From: Monodelphis domestica
Taxonomy: Eukaryota > Chordata > Mammalia > Didelphimorphia > Didelphidae
Direction: 5' to 3'
Length of the DNA: 64,000 nucleotides
Assembly: GCF_027887165.1 (NCBI RefSeq)
Contig: NC_077233.1
Coordinates: 216,044,967 to 216,108,966 of the forward strand
Shown here piece by piece: positions 10,160 through 21,340 of the stretch. The notes beneath the pieces are model-generated. The model was not told the DNA's origin and did not search any database. It was given only the letters and a program-made list of their open reading frames with translations. The position numbers and the translations under genes are program-made. The stretch's first letter is position 1, and each line of letters opens with the position of its first letter.

Positions 10160-10960
10160 TCTCCTCCTCCAGTGATTGTCCAGCTTTACTGAATCTTCCT
10201 CTGTGTCCTTGGATAATTCCTCTCCTTCCTCCTCCACACCTCTAAGTGTGTATCCTTCTCAAGGTTCAGGGCTCTGCCCTGATGTTCTTTCTCTAAGTTG
10301 TCACCCCTCCCCCTCAGAGATCTGGTCTGCTTTAGCCCCCAATCTGACTTTTATGTAAATAAAGCCCAAACAAACAAACAAATAAAGCCCAAATCGACAT
10401 TTCAAGCCTTGATCTTTCATAGTTCAACTTCAGGCCCTCACTTCTAGTTGCTTCCTGAATATTTCCATTCTTCTATTTTTTTTTCTTTTTCTTTCTTTTT
10501 TTCTGTTTTAGAATCAATACTGTGTATTGGTTTGTGTATTGGTTCCCAGGTATAAGAGAGATAAGAGCTGGGCAGTAGGGATTAAGTGATTTGTCCAGGG
10601 TCACACAGCTAGGAAGTGTCTGATGTCAAATTTGAATCCAGGACCTCCCATCTCAAGGCTTGGCACCCTATCCCCTGAGCCACCTAAATGCTTATTTCCA
10701 CTTTTCTAAATGGTTATCACCATTTTCCTAGTGCCTTGGACTGGAAGCCTTCAAGGAATCTTTGGATTCCTCCTTCTTGTTTCTTGCTTTCCTCATCCAA
10801 TCGATTCCCAAATTCTGTTCATTTTCCCTTCACACTGCTCTGGTCCTTATCCATTATGTTGCCAGTTGCCCACGTTCAAAGTCATGTATGGACACGTCAA
10901 CGTGGACTCTAGAAGTCCCCAAACTTGTAGCCTGGAACGATTTGGTGATCCCCAGTTTTA
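10160..10960 (+). repeat. L2 ORF2 remnant (sense), interrupted by a SINE
   Basis: Pyrimidine-rich diverged L2 text includes 'gttcagggctctgccctgat', 'ccctcagagatctggtctgc' and 'tcatccaatcgattcccaaa'. It is interrupted at 10485-10692 by an antisense SINE. Reading frames here are fossil. Confidence 0.45.
10485..10692 (-). repeat. CORE-SINE (antisense)
   Basis: The reversed tail 'ttagaatcaatactgtgtat', the reversed CORE 'agggtcacacagctaggaag' and the reversed head 'cccctgagccacctaaatg' are all present. Confidence 0.8.
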
Positions 10961-11374
10961 TTTAGCTCAGAGGTGAAAGCCTCAGGTTTGAGCCTGTTCC
11001 TGGGAGAATCCACCCCAGGGGAATCTCAGACTTAACAATCCACTTCCGACAGGGACTAAGCCCAAGCTGAAGTCCAAGGACTCTTCCAAAGGTAGGTAGC
11101 CTCAGTCTCACAAGCTGAAGGTCCCGAGTTCGATCCTCAGAAGGAGGGTGTGACATGCTGGGAGAGGCTTCTGGAGACAAGTTGACAAACAGCTGCAATA
11201 AGTGTCAAACCACCACCCCCATCTCTAGTCTCTTCTCCAGTTACCTTCCCAAACCACCAGTGACCCCAGGGGACAAACATTTTCAGCCCCTAGACCATGG
11301 CCAAATCTCCTTAGTTAGGGTCCCAGGCCATAATTTAAGAAGCCAATATGTGCCACGAAACACTTGGTTCTAGT
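10961..11374. other. Unassigned; contains a Pol III B-box-like site
   Basis: At about 11127-11143 'cccgagttcgatcctc' resembles a tRNA T-arm/B-box (consensus GGTTCGANNCC). A plausible A-box partner is not clear, and no cloverleaf forms. It may be a decayed tRNA-derived SINE. Nothing else is recognisable. Confidence 0.3.
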
Positions 11375-11525
11375 TCTTCCCTTTCTCTACTTATTATTAG
11401 GTGACCTCAAGAAGCTCACATTACCCCCAGTCCCCAGCCCTCAGTTTCCTGATCCTTTAAATGAGGAGGTTAGGCTATATGATCGTCTATGATCTCTCCC
11501 AGCCCTCACAATCTGTGATTTCTGG
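11375..11525 (+). repeat. MIR-type CORE-SINE fragment
   Basis: 'ccctcagtttcctgatcctt', 'ggaggttaggctatatgatc' and 'atctctcccagccctcacaa'. Confidence 0.5.
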
Positions 11526-11631
11526 GAATTACCTACTTTTCCAGCTAGATTTCCCATGGCCCTCCTACATGAATGCCTTCTGTGGCCAAACTGCTGTCTA
11601 TGCCATCTCTAAAACATCCTTTTGTGGGGCA

Positions 11632-11800
11632 GCCAGGTAGCTCAGTGGATAGAACACCAAGTCTGCAGTCAGGACTACCAGGGTTCGAATCTGACCTCAA
11701 ATTCTTCCTACCCTGAGCAAGTCACCCAACCCATTTGCCTAGCCCTTATTTCCTTTCTGTCTGAGAGTTGTTACTAAGACAGAAATTAAAAGTGTAAAAA
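11632..11800 (+). repeat. CORE-SINE (WSINE-like)
   Basis: 'ggggcagccaggtagctcag', 'accagggttcgaatctgacc' and the tail 'ttgttactaagacagaaatt'. It has a shortened CORE. Confidence 0.75.
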
Positions 11801-11984
11801 AATATTTTAATTAAAAAATTAAAAAACATCTCGTTCTGTACTTCCACATCTTTTCTTGCACTGCTTCTCATATCCATGAAAGGATGTTAATAAGGCATTT
11901 CATGTGCTTTTTGGCTGAAATCTGCTAGATATAATTTTATTTAATTTAGCATTAATGCATATCCAAGCATTTCTGGCTTGGCTA

Positions 11985-12242
11985 ATAATAATAGCTAAGA
12001 TTTTTACAGGGCCAACTTTATGCCAGGTACCATGCTAAGTACTTTACAAATATTGTCTCCTTTGATGCTTACAACAGCCTGGGAAGTGGGTGCTATTATT
12101 ACCTCCCATTTTGAGGAAAATGAGGCAAACAGAGGTTAAGTGACTTACCCCAGGATCACCCAACTAGTAAGAGCTTGAGGCTGGATTTGAACTTGGGTCT
12201 TCTGGAGTTCAGGTCCATCTCTCTGCCCCTTGAATCACCTTG
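11985..12242 (-). repeat. MIR-type CORE-SINE (antisense)
   Basis: 'tgccaggtaccatgctaagt', 'gaggcaaacagaggttaagt' and 'gaggctggatttgaacttgg'. It is nearly complete. Confidence 0.7.
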
Positions 12243-12790
12243 GAGAAGGTGCATGGTAGAGAGGACCATTAGGAAGCCCTGGCTTCAGATCTCAACACAT
12301 ATAGTTGTTGGTTCTCCAACCATGGGTCCTTCTCAGATTCTCTCCCCCAACATGATTTCAGATAACAAAGGACAAAATTAGAGCTTGTGTTTGGGGTGAC
12401 ATTCCAGAAGAGTTGAGTAACCAAGACACAGTCCCAGAGATGGGTAGCAAGATTCTTTACAGAATAGGAAGTGTAGAGGGCACCCCTTTCAGGAGAATGG
12501 AGGCCACTTCCCTGGGGTACAAGTCTGGTCCCCCCAAAGAGTAAAGCAGAGGAGATTGCCCTTGGATGGACCACTCTCCAAGTCACTTCTGGGTTAGGGA
12601 ATGTGACAAAGTAAACCATACAGGGGTGCTGTTGAGTTATTAGTCTTCATTTATTTTCCCAAGAAAGCCTTTCTGTCCCAAGTATCTCACCCATCTTACT
12701 TTGCAAGGGCTTTTCCAAGGACTCTAGAAAGAGCCTTTAAGAAAAATATAATTTTTTACTAAAAGGCTGAGTGCAGTTTAAAGCTTTAGG
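12243..12790. other. No recognised feature
   Basis: Apparently unique sequence with no supported gene. The longest frame (12269-12619, minus) lacks similarity to any family I know. Confidence 0.4.
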
Positions 12791-12794
12791 TGCT

Positions 12795-13175
12795 TAGAGA
12801 CAACAGGAGGGCAGAGTGGATAGAGTGCCACACCACGGAGACAAGAGATTTTGGTTCAAATCTGGCCTCAGAGGGACTTATGAAAAAAGAACACTACCTC
12901 CAGAGAAAGAACTGTGGGAGTAGAAATGTAGATGAAAACAGATGATTTATCCCGTGTTTATTTGGGTAGAGTTTTAAGGGGGTTGGTTTTATGGGATTAT
13001 TCACTTATAAGAATAAATAATATGGAGATAAAAATTTAATTAAAAATTTTTTTAATCTGGTCTCAGACACTTCCTAGCTATGTGACCCTGGGCAAGTCAC
13101 TTAACTTCAACTACCTAGCCCTTACCACTCTTCTCCCTTAGAAATAATTCCAAGACAGAAGGTAAAGGTTTTTTT
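12795..13175 (+). repeat. CORE-SINE (WSINE-like), split by an L1 tail
   Basis: The first part ends 'aatctggcctcaga' and the second begins 'aatctggtctcaga'. These are the duplicated target flanking an L1 3' fragment. The tail ends 'caagacagaaggtaaagg'. Confidence 0.75.
12869..13055 (+). repeat. L1 3'-end insertion inside a SINE
   Basis: 'gagggacttatgaaaaaaga', 'cctccagagaaagaactgtg' and 'gggattattcacttataaga', then an A/T-rich end. This is the same arrangement as at 9466-9642. Confidence 0.7.
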
Positions 13176-13284
13176 TGTTTGTTTGTTTGTTTTAAAGCTT
13201 TAGTAGTTTACTTACTAAGGAGGATCTTCTTTCTCTTCCAGTACTCCTTCCCCTCTATTCAAATTGAAAGCGCCACCTAGCGGC

Positions 13285-13765
13285 CCATTTCAAAAGTTAA
13301 CAAGCATTTATTAAAGCTATGCTTTGTATTGTGCAGCTAGGTCGCACAGTGGATAGAGTCCAGGACTTGAAGTCAGGAAGTCCCGAGTTCAAATCCAGAC
13401 AGACACTTGGTAGCCTGGATGATCCTGAACAAGTCCCTTACCCCTGTTGGCCTTTGTTCCTCATCTGTACAATGAGTTGGAGAAAGAAATGACAAATCAC
13501 TCCAGGATCTTTGCCAAGAAAACTCCACAGACAGTAGGATCCACTGGGTCATGAAGAATCAGACCTGACTGGACAATTGACCCACAAAGGCACTGCGCTA
13601 AACACTGGGATATAAGGATATCAGGACATTTATTTTATGACGGGGAGACGACATGCAAGAACATAGAAGATGTAGACGGCATATATTGGAGATGTTTTCT
13701 GGGGAAAGTGTTTAATGGAGAACAGCAAAGTAGAATTTTCATCCCCTTCATCCTGTAGCACTGGA
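13285..13765 (-). repeat. L2 3' end (antisense), split by a Mar1 SINE
   Basis: 'acaagcatttattaaagcta' at the left and 'gcactgcgctaaacactggg' after 13588 are adjoining parts of the reversed L2 3' end. The Mar1 SINE lies between them. Confidence 0.6.
13332..13586 (+). repeat. Mar1-type CORE-SINE with BovB/RTE-like tail
   Basis: 'gcagctaggtcgcacagtgg', 'gaagtcccgagttcaaatcc' and 'gagaaagaaatgacaaatca', with the RTE-like end 'gaagaatcagacctgactgg'. Confidence 0.8.
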
Positions 13766-13789
13766 ATTGTCTAGAAATTACAAGAATCT

Positions 13790-14000
13790 GTCTTCTCTCA
13801 ACTTAGCATTTATCGTCTGACACATAGCTGGCAGCTGGTCATGTGTTATCTCTCATATTGTCGGTTTACATTTTAAAACTTCATATGTTCCTTTTTTTGT
13901 GCTCCCAACTAGATTATAATCTCCTTGAGGGCATAAATTGTGTTGTTTATACTTTTATCATTTGACACTGGAAACTTGGTTGACAGTGTAGTATGCAACA
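13790..14000 (+). repeat. L2 3' end (sense)
   Basis: 'cccaactagattataatctc' followed by 'cttgagggcataaattgtgt' is the L2 3' UTR signature. Confidence 0.55.
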
Positions 14001-14014
14001 TTTTATCTTATTTT

Positions 14015-14345
14015 TAAAAAATATTTTTTCATGGTTACATGATTCATGTTCCCTCCTTCCTCTCTTCCTTCCCCCCTTCCGGATCTGACAAGCAATTCCA
14101 CTGGGTTATACGTGTATTATCACTTGATACCTATTTCCATAATATTCATTTTTGTAATGGAGTCATCTTTTACAACCCAAACCCCCAGTCCTATACCCAT
14201 ATAGACAAGTGATCAATCATATGTTTTTCTTCTATGTTTCTACTCCCACAGTTCTTTCTCTGGAGTGAATAACATTCTTTTTCCTAAATCCCTCAGGATT
14301 GTCCTGGATCATTGCATGGCTACTAGAAGCAAAGTCACATTTGAT
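14015..14345 (-). repeat. L1 3' end (antisense)
   Basis: The reversed L1 3' UTR: 'catggttacatgattcatgt', 'tctgacaagcaattccactg', 'ccacagttctttctctggag' and 'ccctcaggattgtcctggat'. Confidence 0.8.
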
Positions 14346-14794
14346 TGTGTAATATTTTATATCTGTAATCTATCATTTTTCCCACAAAGAAGAAATCATT
14401 TCTTTATAGGGATCTCCTTAACATCTTAATTGCAGAATTTTGCCAACACACAAAATTCCTATTATTTCCTAATCAGTAGTTAGAGCTAGGAGGGACCTTA
14501 GAGACATTTAGCCTTGGGCTTTGACCCAAAAAAAGACCTCCCTCTTCAATGAATACTCAGATCTTTGGAGATTAATTACACCTAGGAATTCAGACCAAGG
14601 TAAGTGATAATGTCTAATGCCAGGCCGTGGGCAGAAACCAGAATCTAGATATGCCCCAGACTAAATTCCCAGTGATTGACTTCTCAGATAGGCCATATGC
14701 ATGCATCTTTAAGACTCTAATATAGTGAGAACTAAATTCTGGAGAGAAGAAATCAGTAGGGAAGTAGATCCCTCATTTTCACTTAAATTTCCCT

Positions 14795-15045
14795 CCCATC
14801 ACAAAAGAAGGAGTACCAGGTCTGGGGTCAGAAAGACTCATCTTCCTGGATTTAAATCTAACCTCAAAACTCACTAGCTGTGATTCTTCGCAAGTCACAT
14901 AACCTCATTTGCTTCAGTTTCCTCATCCATCAAATGAGCTGGAGAAGGAAATGGCACTCCAGTATCTTTGCTGAGAAAACCCCAAATGGGGTCACAAAGA
15001 GTCAGAAATAATTGAGAAACACACACACACACACACACACACAAG
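14795..15045 (+). repeat. Mar1-type CORE-SINE ending in (CA)n
   Basis: 'cctcattt-gcttcagtttcc', 'aaatggcactccagtatctt' and 'aaatggggtcacaaagagtc', then a (CA)n tract at 15018-15043. The shared 3' end suggests mobilisation by a BovB/RTE LINE, as known for Mar1. Confidence 0.8.
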
Positions 15046-15394
15046 AAAACTGGAGAAGGTGATAGGAGTGCAGCTGTAAAGTTGTTTGGGACCAACCTAA
15101 TCAAGTTACAGGTCATAAAGTTACAGACAGGGCTTTACACAGAGATGGGAAAGAACTCTTTATAAGGTCAAGCATTTACTCTACAGAGAGCATCTTAAAA
15201 AGTGACTGTGTCCTCCATAATTTAATTTCTCAGAAGGCTCCCTAGTTGCATTTATTTCAAATGGATTGAAGCCTCAGAAACTGTTCACCTGTAGTAATGG
15301 TCCAAAAGGGAAAGAAGTAAGAAGGACCCAAAAGAGACAGTGTGGGAGAGCAATGGTATGCCTGCATTGTCACAGGGAAAGAACCAGCTTCCGA

Positions 15395-15530
15395 GAATCT
15401 AGGAATCTAAAACTAAGTACACTGGAGATTATCCAATCTAAATCCTTCATTTTATAGATGAGAAATATGAGAGAAGTTAAATGACTTTCCCAACATCACT
15501 ACTAAATAGTAGAACTGGGCTTCAAAATCT
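15395..15530 (-). repeat. MIR-related fragment (antisense)
   Basis: 'ttttatagatgagaaatatg', then 'agttaaatgactttcccaac', is a weak match to the reversed MIR CORE region. Confidence 0.4.
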
Positions 15531-15534
15531 TGTC

Positions 15535-15968
15535 TTCTACTGGAAGAACATTGTACACAATAACAGCAATAGTGTATAATGACCAACTGTGAAAACTTGG
15601 CTGCTCTCAGCAATGCAACGATCTGGGACAATTCTGAAAGACTTATGTTGGAGAATGTTCTCCGTCTCCAGAGGAAGAACTGTTGAGCTGGATGGATGAG
15701 GATCAAAGAAGACTATCGTTCACATCAGGATATTTATGGTTTTATTTTGTGGTTTGGATTTTGTATGAGTGTGTTCTTACAACAATGTACAAGTGTTTTG
15801 CATGATAATACATGCATGGCCCAGAGAAAAAATTGCTTACCATGTCCAAGTGGGGAAAGGAAGAGAGGGAGGGAGATGTTTGGATCTTAAAATTTTGGAA
15901 AATGTATGTTGAAAATTATTATTACATGTAATTGGGAAAATAAAATATCTTTGAATTTTTCTTTAAAA
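15535..15968 (+). repeat. L1 3' end (older subfamily)
   Basis: 'aacattgtacacaataacag', 'ctctcagcaatgcaacgatc', 'tgtctccagaggaagaact'-like text and 'aattgggaaaataaaatatc' before an A-rich end. Confidence 0.75.
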
Positions 15969-16024
15969 ATTAAAAAATAAAAAAATAAAAATCTAAAAAA
16001 TGCCTTCTATTACCAGATAGGAAT

Positions 16025-16225
16025 GCGCATGGTATATGCAGGATGCTGGGAAGGAGCAGTGAAGAAAGATGAGAGTGGGAGATAAGGTCTGGACCAGATT
16101 ACAGTCCTTGAAAGCTAGGATAAAAAACTTAGACTCTTGTAGACACTAGGGAGCCACTGAAGATCTCCAAGGATGGGAGTGATAGGGAGAAGTCAACATT
16201 TTAGGAAGTTGGCTACCTGATGGTT
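16025..16225 (-). repeat. L2 fragment (antisense)
   Basis: 'actagggagccactgaagat' is the complement of L2's conserved 'cagtggctcccta' region. Confidence 0.45.
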
Positions 16226-16432
16226 TGGAATAGAAAGAAACTGGAGACAGGGAGAGAATGATAAATTTGGAGTCTGGGTTCAAATCACAACTTAGTCATT
16301 CTAGAGCAAAGCGTTTGACTTTTCTAGGCTTCTGTCTCCTCATCTGTAAAATAAAGAGTTGGATTAGATAACCTCTTTGGTCCTTTTCAGCTCTAAATAT
16401 TTGGTCTCTAAGGTGTCAGTCTGGAGGAGAAA
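16220..16432 (+). repeat. MIR-type CORE-SINE
   Basis: 'ggagtctgggttcaaatcac', 'ctcctcatctgtaaaataaa' and 'ggattagataacctctttgg'. Confidence 0.6.
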
Positions 16433-18044
16433 CCTAGGAAATAGTGAAACCATACTCCATCACAATGCAAGATATTTCTTTAGAGTTGACCAGCTTCCCT
16501 CACCACCTTGTAGAAGATAAAATAGTGTCTTCTCTCCTCCCATTTATGTCATTTACTGAGTTGACTTATTTTCCCCACTCTCCAAAGATGGGACACCTTG
16601 CCACCACCATCATAGCTTGGACCTCTGCTCTCAGTATCAGAGTTTCTGATAACCTTGCATCTCAGTCAGTGTTGTCGGGATACTTAACTTGTATGCATCA
16701 CTGAAATGAAGCCAAGGTCATGGGTTCAGCCTCCACATAAACTTGGTGGCTTGGTTCCATCCCGTAACTGCATACCAGTTCCCCTACCAGTCATCTTTCA
16801 GATGCGTATATATAGATATATAGATATGCCATTGCTCCTAAAGGAGACTAGTGAGAGAGCATGGCTAGCTTGATGCAGACCCATCCCTACTGCAGGCAAA
16901 AAGAATTCAAAAGCATATATTATCCTTTTTTGGGGGGGACATCATTAACTTCATATTTGTTGTAATGATGTTCTGGCCAAGTTCTTTGGAAACTAGGCTC
17001 TTTTAAAAAACAAAACAAAATCTTATGATAAGGAAGGAATATTCAATGCCAGTTTTTTTTTCCTTTACTATGTGTGTGTGTGTGAAGTCTCACTGTAGTT
17101 TTTCTTTGCATCCTACTCTCTTTGTAATTTGGAATCATCTCCACCCCCACGTACCCTCTCCCCACATGCCTTCACCATTAACTCCCACTGTTGGCTATAT
17201 TTTCCAGTATTCTGCTCTCCCACATCCCCATAGTTTTCATTTTTTACTTTTTAGTGGGGAAAAGAAAACTCAGTATCTCCAAGAACTCCAGTATTCTAAT
17301 ATGAAAACTGGTGGTTACCCAAAAAGCTACGGAAATCCCTTCTGTCCCTGCTGCAGATGTGAAGGGACTTGAACAGTTGGGGTTGTAATTAATTTTAAAG
17401 CCTGGGGTGACATCTTCTCCCTGAGTAATGACCTCCTTTCAATCTGCCAATTTAGCAAGTGAAATTGGAAATTCAGGTGGGCTTGCCCTCCTGGCAGGAT
17501 CCAGCCCCTCACTGCAGGCCTGGGTACCACTTGTTTATTAGGAAGACTTTTTTCTCTCTCACACCAAGGTGTGTGGGTAATAAGTGCCAGACATACTGCA
17601 AGCACACAGAGACCAAATTCCCTCTCTGATAACACCATTTTGGAAGCTGCTAAAGCCACTGCGCTCTGGACACTAAAATAGCCAGAGAAGCCTTCCCCTG
17701 CCCTCCAAGCCATGAGGGCCATCTTCGTCTTGATGTGAATCCATGGTGTTCATGCTGTTGAAGTCACCTAATTAGTGCCAATTATATAAATGAGATGTGG
17801 GATAGAGACACCAGACTTTTGAATCCACACAAAGACTGACAAACCCTAATGACTGGATTGACTCCTTATGTGCTGGGCCAGAAGATAAGAAAGTTGATTT
17901 GGTCTCCCAGCCCCACACTAGTTTACTGTGTGTTCTTGGACACCCTGCTGAATTTTCCAGTCTTCATTTCCCACGTTGGTGACGTAGAATTCATATCAAC
18001 TGCCTACCCACCTCAGAAATGAGAGAGAACTTACTAGGAAATAC
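16433..18044. other. Longest stretch without recognised repeats
   Basis: About 1.6 kb with no SINE, LINE or LTR I recognise and no supported exon. The minus-strand frame 17327-17722 (131 codons) has no familiar domain. The stretch could hold conserved noncoding DNA, which this sequence alone cannot show. Confidence 0.4.
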
Positions 18045-18690
18045 TTGGGTCTCAGAGAACATTTGTTGAGCACCAACTATGCATGGAACCTTTGAGAGGA
18101 TCAAAAAAAAAGAAGATAACTCAGTTTCTGTTCTCTGGTTTCTTACAGTCTGAGGATTTGGAGTGGATACTCATGAAAAAGACTTAAAATAAAATATAGG
18201 CCAGGCTTAGTGCATCATTTAGAGGAAGATAGAACAAAATACTAATTGTGCTGGGATGGAGTTGATTGGGGAAACCCTCTGAAGGAAGGAGGAGAATTTT
18301 GAACCAGGGTTTGAAGTTGGGAAGGAAGTAGGAATTGAAAGAAGGAAGGATGGGTCTAGAGTGGGGGGAATGCCATATGTGGGACACAGAAGTGGGAGTA
18401 AGTAAGTCATTTGCTAGGGATAGCGAGTAGATTTTCCCACAGTTGGAATTGGAGAGTAATGAGAAACAAGATGAATAAAAGGGAGAGGAGGTGACTTGGT
18501 ATAGAATATGGAAAGGCAATTTGGATTTGATTTGTAGATTGTATTTTTGACCTCTGTCTTTTTGTTCCAAAAATCTCTCCTGTCTGTGCCATAGATGGGA
18601 AGAGACTTGCCTCAGGGTTGAGGGTAGAGGGCAAGGGGGATTGGCCTATAGCCAGGGAAGTTCAAAGATGAATGAAAGTAGGAGCTCAGG
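18045..18690 (-). repeat. L2 fragment (antisense)
   Basis: It starts with a reversed L2 3' end ('aacatttgttgagcaccaac') and continues through 'ctgaaggaaggaggagaatt' into reversed ORF2 text. Confidence 0.5.
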
Positions 18691-18885
18691 CCAGGCTAAA
18701 TATAATCCATCATTCTAGGAACATCCTTCTAGTGTCTCAGCATTATTCTTCAGTCCCTTTTCGCCCACATATCCAATCAGTTGCCAAATGATACTGTTTC
18801 TGCCTTCATGATTTCTCACATCTGATCCCTTCTCTCTACTCATACAGCTAGCTACCCCCTTAGTTCAGGTCCTCGACCCTCTTTT

Positions 18886-19170
18886 TTTTAATCTTCTGGT
18901 TTACCTTCTTTTTAGAATAAATACCATTGGGATTTGGGATAGAGACACCAGGCTTTTGAAATCGGACAAAGACTGACAAACCATTACCTTCTGTCTTAGA
19001 ATCAATACTTTGTACTGGTTCCAAGGCAGAAGAATGGTAAGGGCTAGGCAATGGGAGTTAAGTGACTTGTCCAGGGTCACCCAACAAGGAAGTGTCTGGG
19101 GCCAGATTTGAACCCAGGACCTCCTGTCTCTAGGTCTGGTTCCCAATCCACTGAGCCACCTCGCTGTCCT
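18886..19170 (-). repeat. CORE-SINE (antisense) with internal extra sequence
   Basis: The reversed tail 'cttagaatcaatactttgta', the CORE 'cagggtcacccaacaagg' and the head 'ccactgagccacctcgctgt' are present. A segment at about 18935-18985 ('gggatagagacaccaggctt') does not belong to the SINE consensus. It recurs at 17802-17842 ('gggatagagacaccagactt'). Confidence 0.65.
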
Positions 19171-20199
19171 CATAACTTCTTACCTAGATCATTGCAAGAG
19201 CCTCCTAATAGGTCTCCCTGCCAGAAATATGTCTCCACTCTAGTCCATCCTACACAATGCTACTAAAAATTATTTCCTTGAAATTTGAATTGAATTCCTT
19301 GAAATTCCTTGAAAAAATTTCCGTGAGTGCAAATCAGACTTTATGACTCCCCTCCTCAGCTGAGACTTCAGTGGCTTCCATAGCCACATATAGAATAAAA
19401 TATAAACTCCTAGATTCAGTTTTTGAAGCCTTGCACACTATTGCCCCCAGCTTACTTTTCCAGATTCATTGGACATTATTCCCTCTCCCATACTCTGCAA
19501 TGCAATCCAATCAACTGACCTCTCTATTCCTCACTCTCATCATTCTTCTCTCATCTGCCTTTGCTCTGGCCATCCTCCATGGCCAGAAATGTTTTTCCTC
19601 CTTAGCTTTGCCTCATAGTGTCTTTCTCTTCTTTAAGATGAAGCATTTTCTTTTGCCCAACAGGCGTTAAGAGAACGCATGTCCTTTGATCCAGCAATAC
19701 CACTGCTAGGTTTGTATCCCAAAGAGATTTTTAAAAATGGAAAATGTTCTGTTTGTACAAAAATGCTTATAGCTGTGCTTTTTGTGATGGCAAAAAACTG
19801 GAAAATGAGGGGATGTCCCTCAATTGGGGAATGGCTGAACAAATTGTTGGTATCTGTTGGTGATGGAATACTATTGTGCTTTAAGGAATGATGAATTGCC
19901 TGATTTCTATAAGAACTGGAAAGATATCCATGAACTGATGCAGAGTGAAATAAGCAGAACTAGGAAAACACTGTACAAAGAAACTGAAACATTGTGGGAT
20001 GATCAAATGTGATTGACCTTGCCACTAAATGCAACGCAATGATCCAGGACAGTTTTGAGGGACTTATGAGGCAGAAGGCTATCCACCTCCAGAGAAAGAA
20101 CTGTGGAATAGAAATCCAGAAGAAAACATGCTTTATCACTTGTTTATATGGGTAAATGATTTGGGGTTTTGGTTTTAAAAGATTGCTCTATTAAAAAAT

Positions 20200-20290
20200 T
20201 GTGGGAGCTGCCTGCAGTTCCTATTTAATAACTTCGTGGGTTATTACCTGAGAAGGAGAATGGAGGCTGAAGGAAAGTGGATGAAGGGGT

Positions 20291-20356
<66 letters not shown>

Positions 20357-20371
20357 AAGAGAGAGAGAGAG

Positions 20372-20446
<75 letters not shown>

Positions 20447-20883
20447 ATAACAAAGGAACAAAGAGTCAGAGACAAAGAGTTAAAACATATGGGATCTAGC
20501 GAGCTCCTCTGATGGTATTCTCTGAGCTTCACGTGTTCCCAAACTTTTGTTGAAGAATCCAGGAATGTGGAGTGGGAAGTAGCTAATGAATATATGACAT
20601 GACATAGGATTTAACATTGGCTCAGTTGACAACCACGTAATCATAGAGGAGGAGGTTAGTCATACATGTGACTTGGTATGGAATGTGGTCTGAAAAGGTA
20701 GGAGCTAGGACCCTGTGGCAATTAATGTCCTGCTCAAGAACTCTTTTTGTTCTTTGGACTGAAGATTTGGAAATACAATAATCAAGAAGTAATATGACCA
20801 CGAGTCTGGTATATGAACACATAGGTTACAATATCAATACATCAATCATACTTTCAAGATGCTAATATGCCTGGTATGCTACA
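20200..20883. mobile_element. Solo LTR-like insertion with internal (GA)n
   Basis: A 684-bp insertion begins TGTGGGAGCTGCC and ends ...GCTACA, giving the canonical TG...CA ends. It is flanked by AAAAT at 20195-20199 and 20884-20888. Joining the flanks restores ordinary L1 3' UTR text. About 155 bp of it is a GA microsatellite. The 5-6 bp duplication and the TGTGGGAG start would fit a class II (beta-like) or class III element. The orientation is inferred to be plus. It is noncoding. Confidence 0.7.
20292..20445. repeat. (GA)n microsatellite
   Basis: Nearly pure GA with a few GAAA interruptions, inside the solo LTR. One strand is all purine. Confidence 0.98.
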
Positions 20884-21147
20884 AAAATGAATAATATTGA
20901 AATAAGATTTGTTAATAGGATAGTAGATGTATTACCTAGTGAAATTGCCTGTCAGCTCCAGAAGAGGGGAGACACCAAGAATCATGTAACCATGGGGAAA
21001 AAAATTTTAATAAAATAAAATAAAATTGTAAAAAAATTTTATGAAGCATTTCCTGATGTCTAAACTGCTAGTGCCCTCCCTTAATGTCTTGTAGTAAATT
21101 ACTTTGTATATATGTATACATATTTGTGAATTTATTTATTAACTTAA

Positions 21148-21340
21148 AAAAAAAACCTTACCTTTCATTTTGGAATTGATACTGTGTATTGATTCCAAGG
21201 CAGAAGAGTGGTAAGGGCTAGACAATGGGGGTTAAATGACTTTCTCAGGGTCACACAGTTAGGAAGTGTCTAAACACACATATGAACCCCAGCCCTTCTA
21301 TCTCTAGGAATGGTTATCTATCCACTAAGTCATCCAGCTG
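21148..21340 (-). repeat. CORE-SINE (antisense)
   Basis: The reversed tail, CORE ('cagggtcacacagttaggaa') and head ('taagtcatccagctgcccc') are all present. Confidence 0.8.

Larger units (their letters stand above)
19649..21040 (+). repeat. 5'-truncated L1 carrying a solo LTR
   Basis: Covers the end of L1 ORF2 ('ggaatggctgaacaaattgt' near 19826) and the 3' UTR. It is flanked by the 11-bp duplication 'atgaagcattt' at 19638-19648 and 21041-21051. The tail is (AAAAT)n-like. The interruption at 20200-20883 is a solo LTR. Confidence 0.85.

Noticed and set aside
17327-17722. 131-codon minus-strand frame as a coding exon
   Set aside because: No familiar motif and no matching splice-flanked neighbours. 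Length alone is not evidence.
20225-20532. Frames giving SLSLSLS and REREREE
   Set aside because: GA/CT microsatellite read-through, as at 24277-24688.
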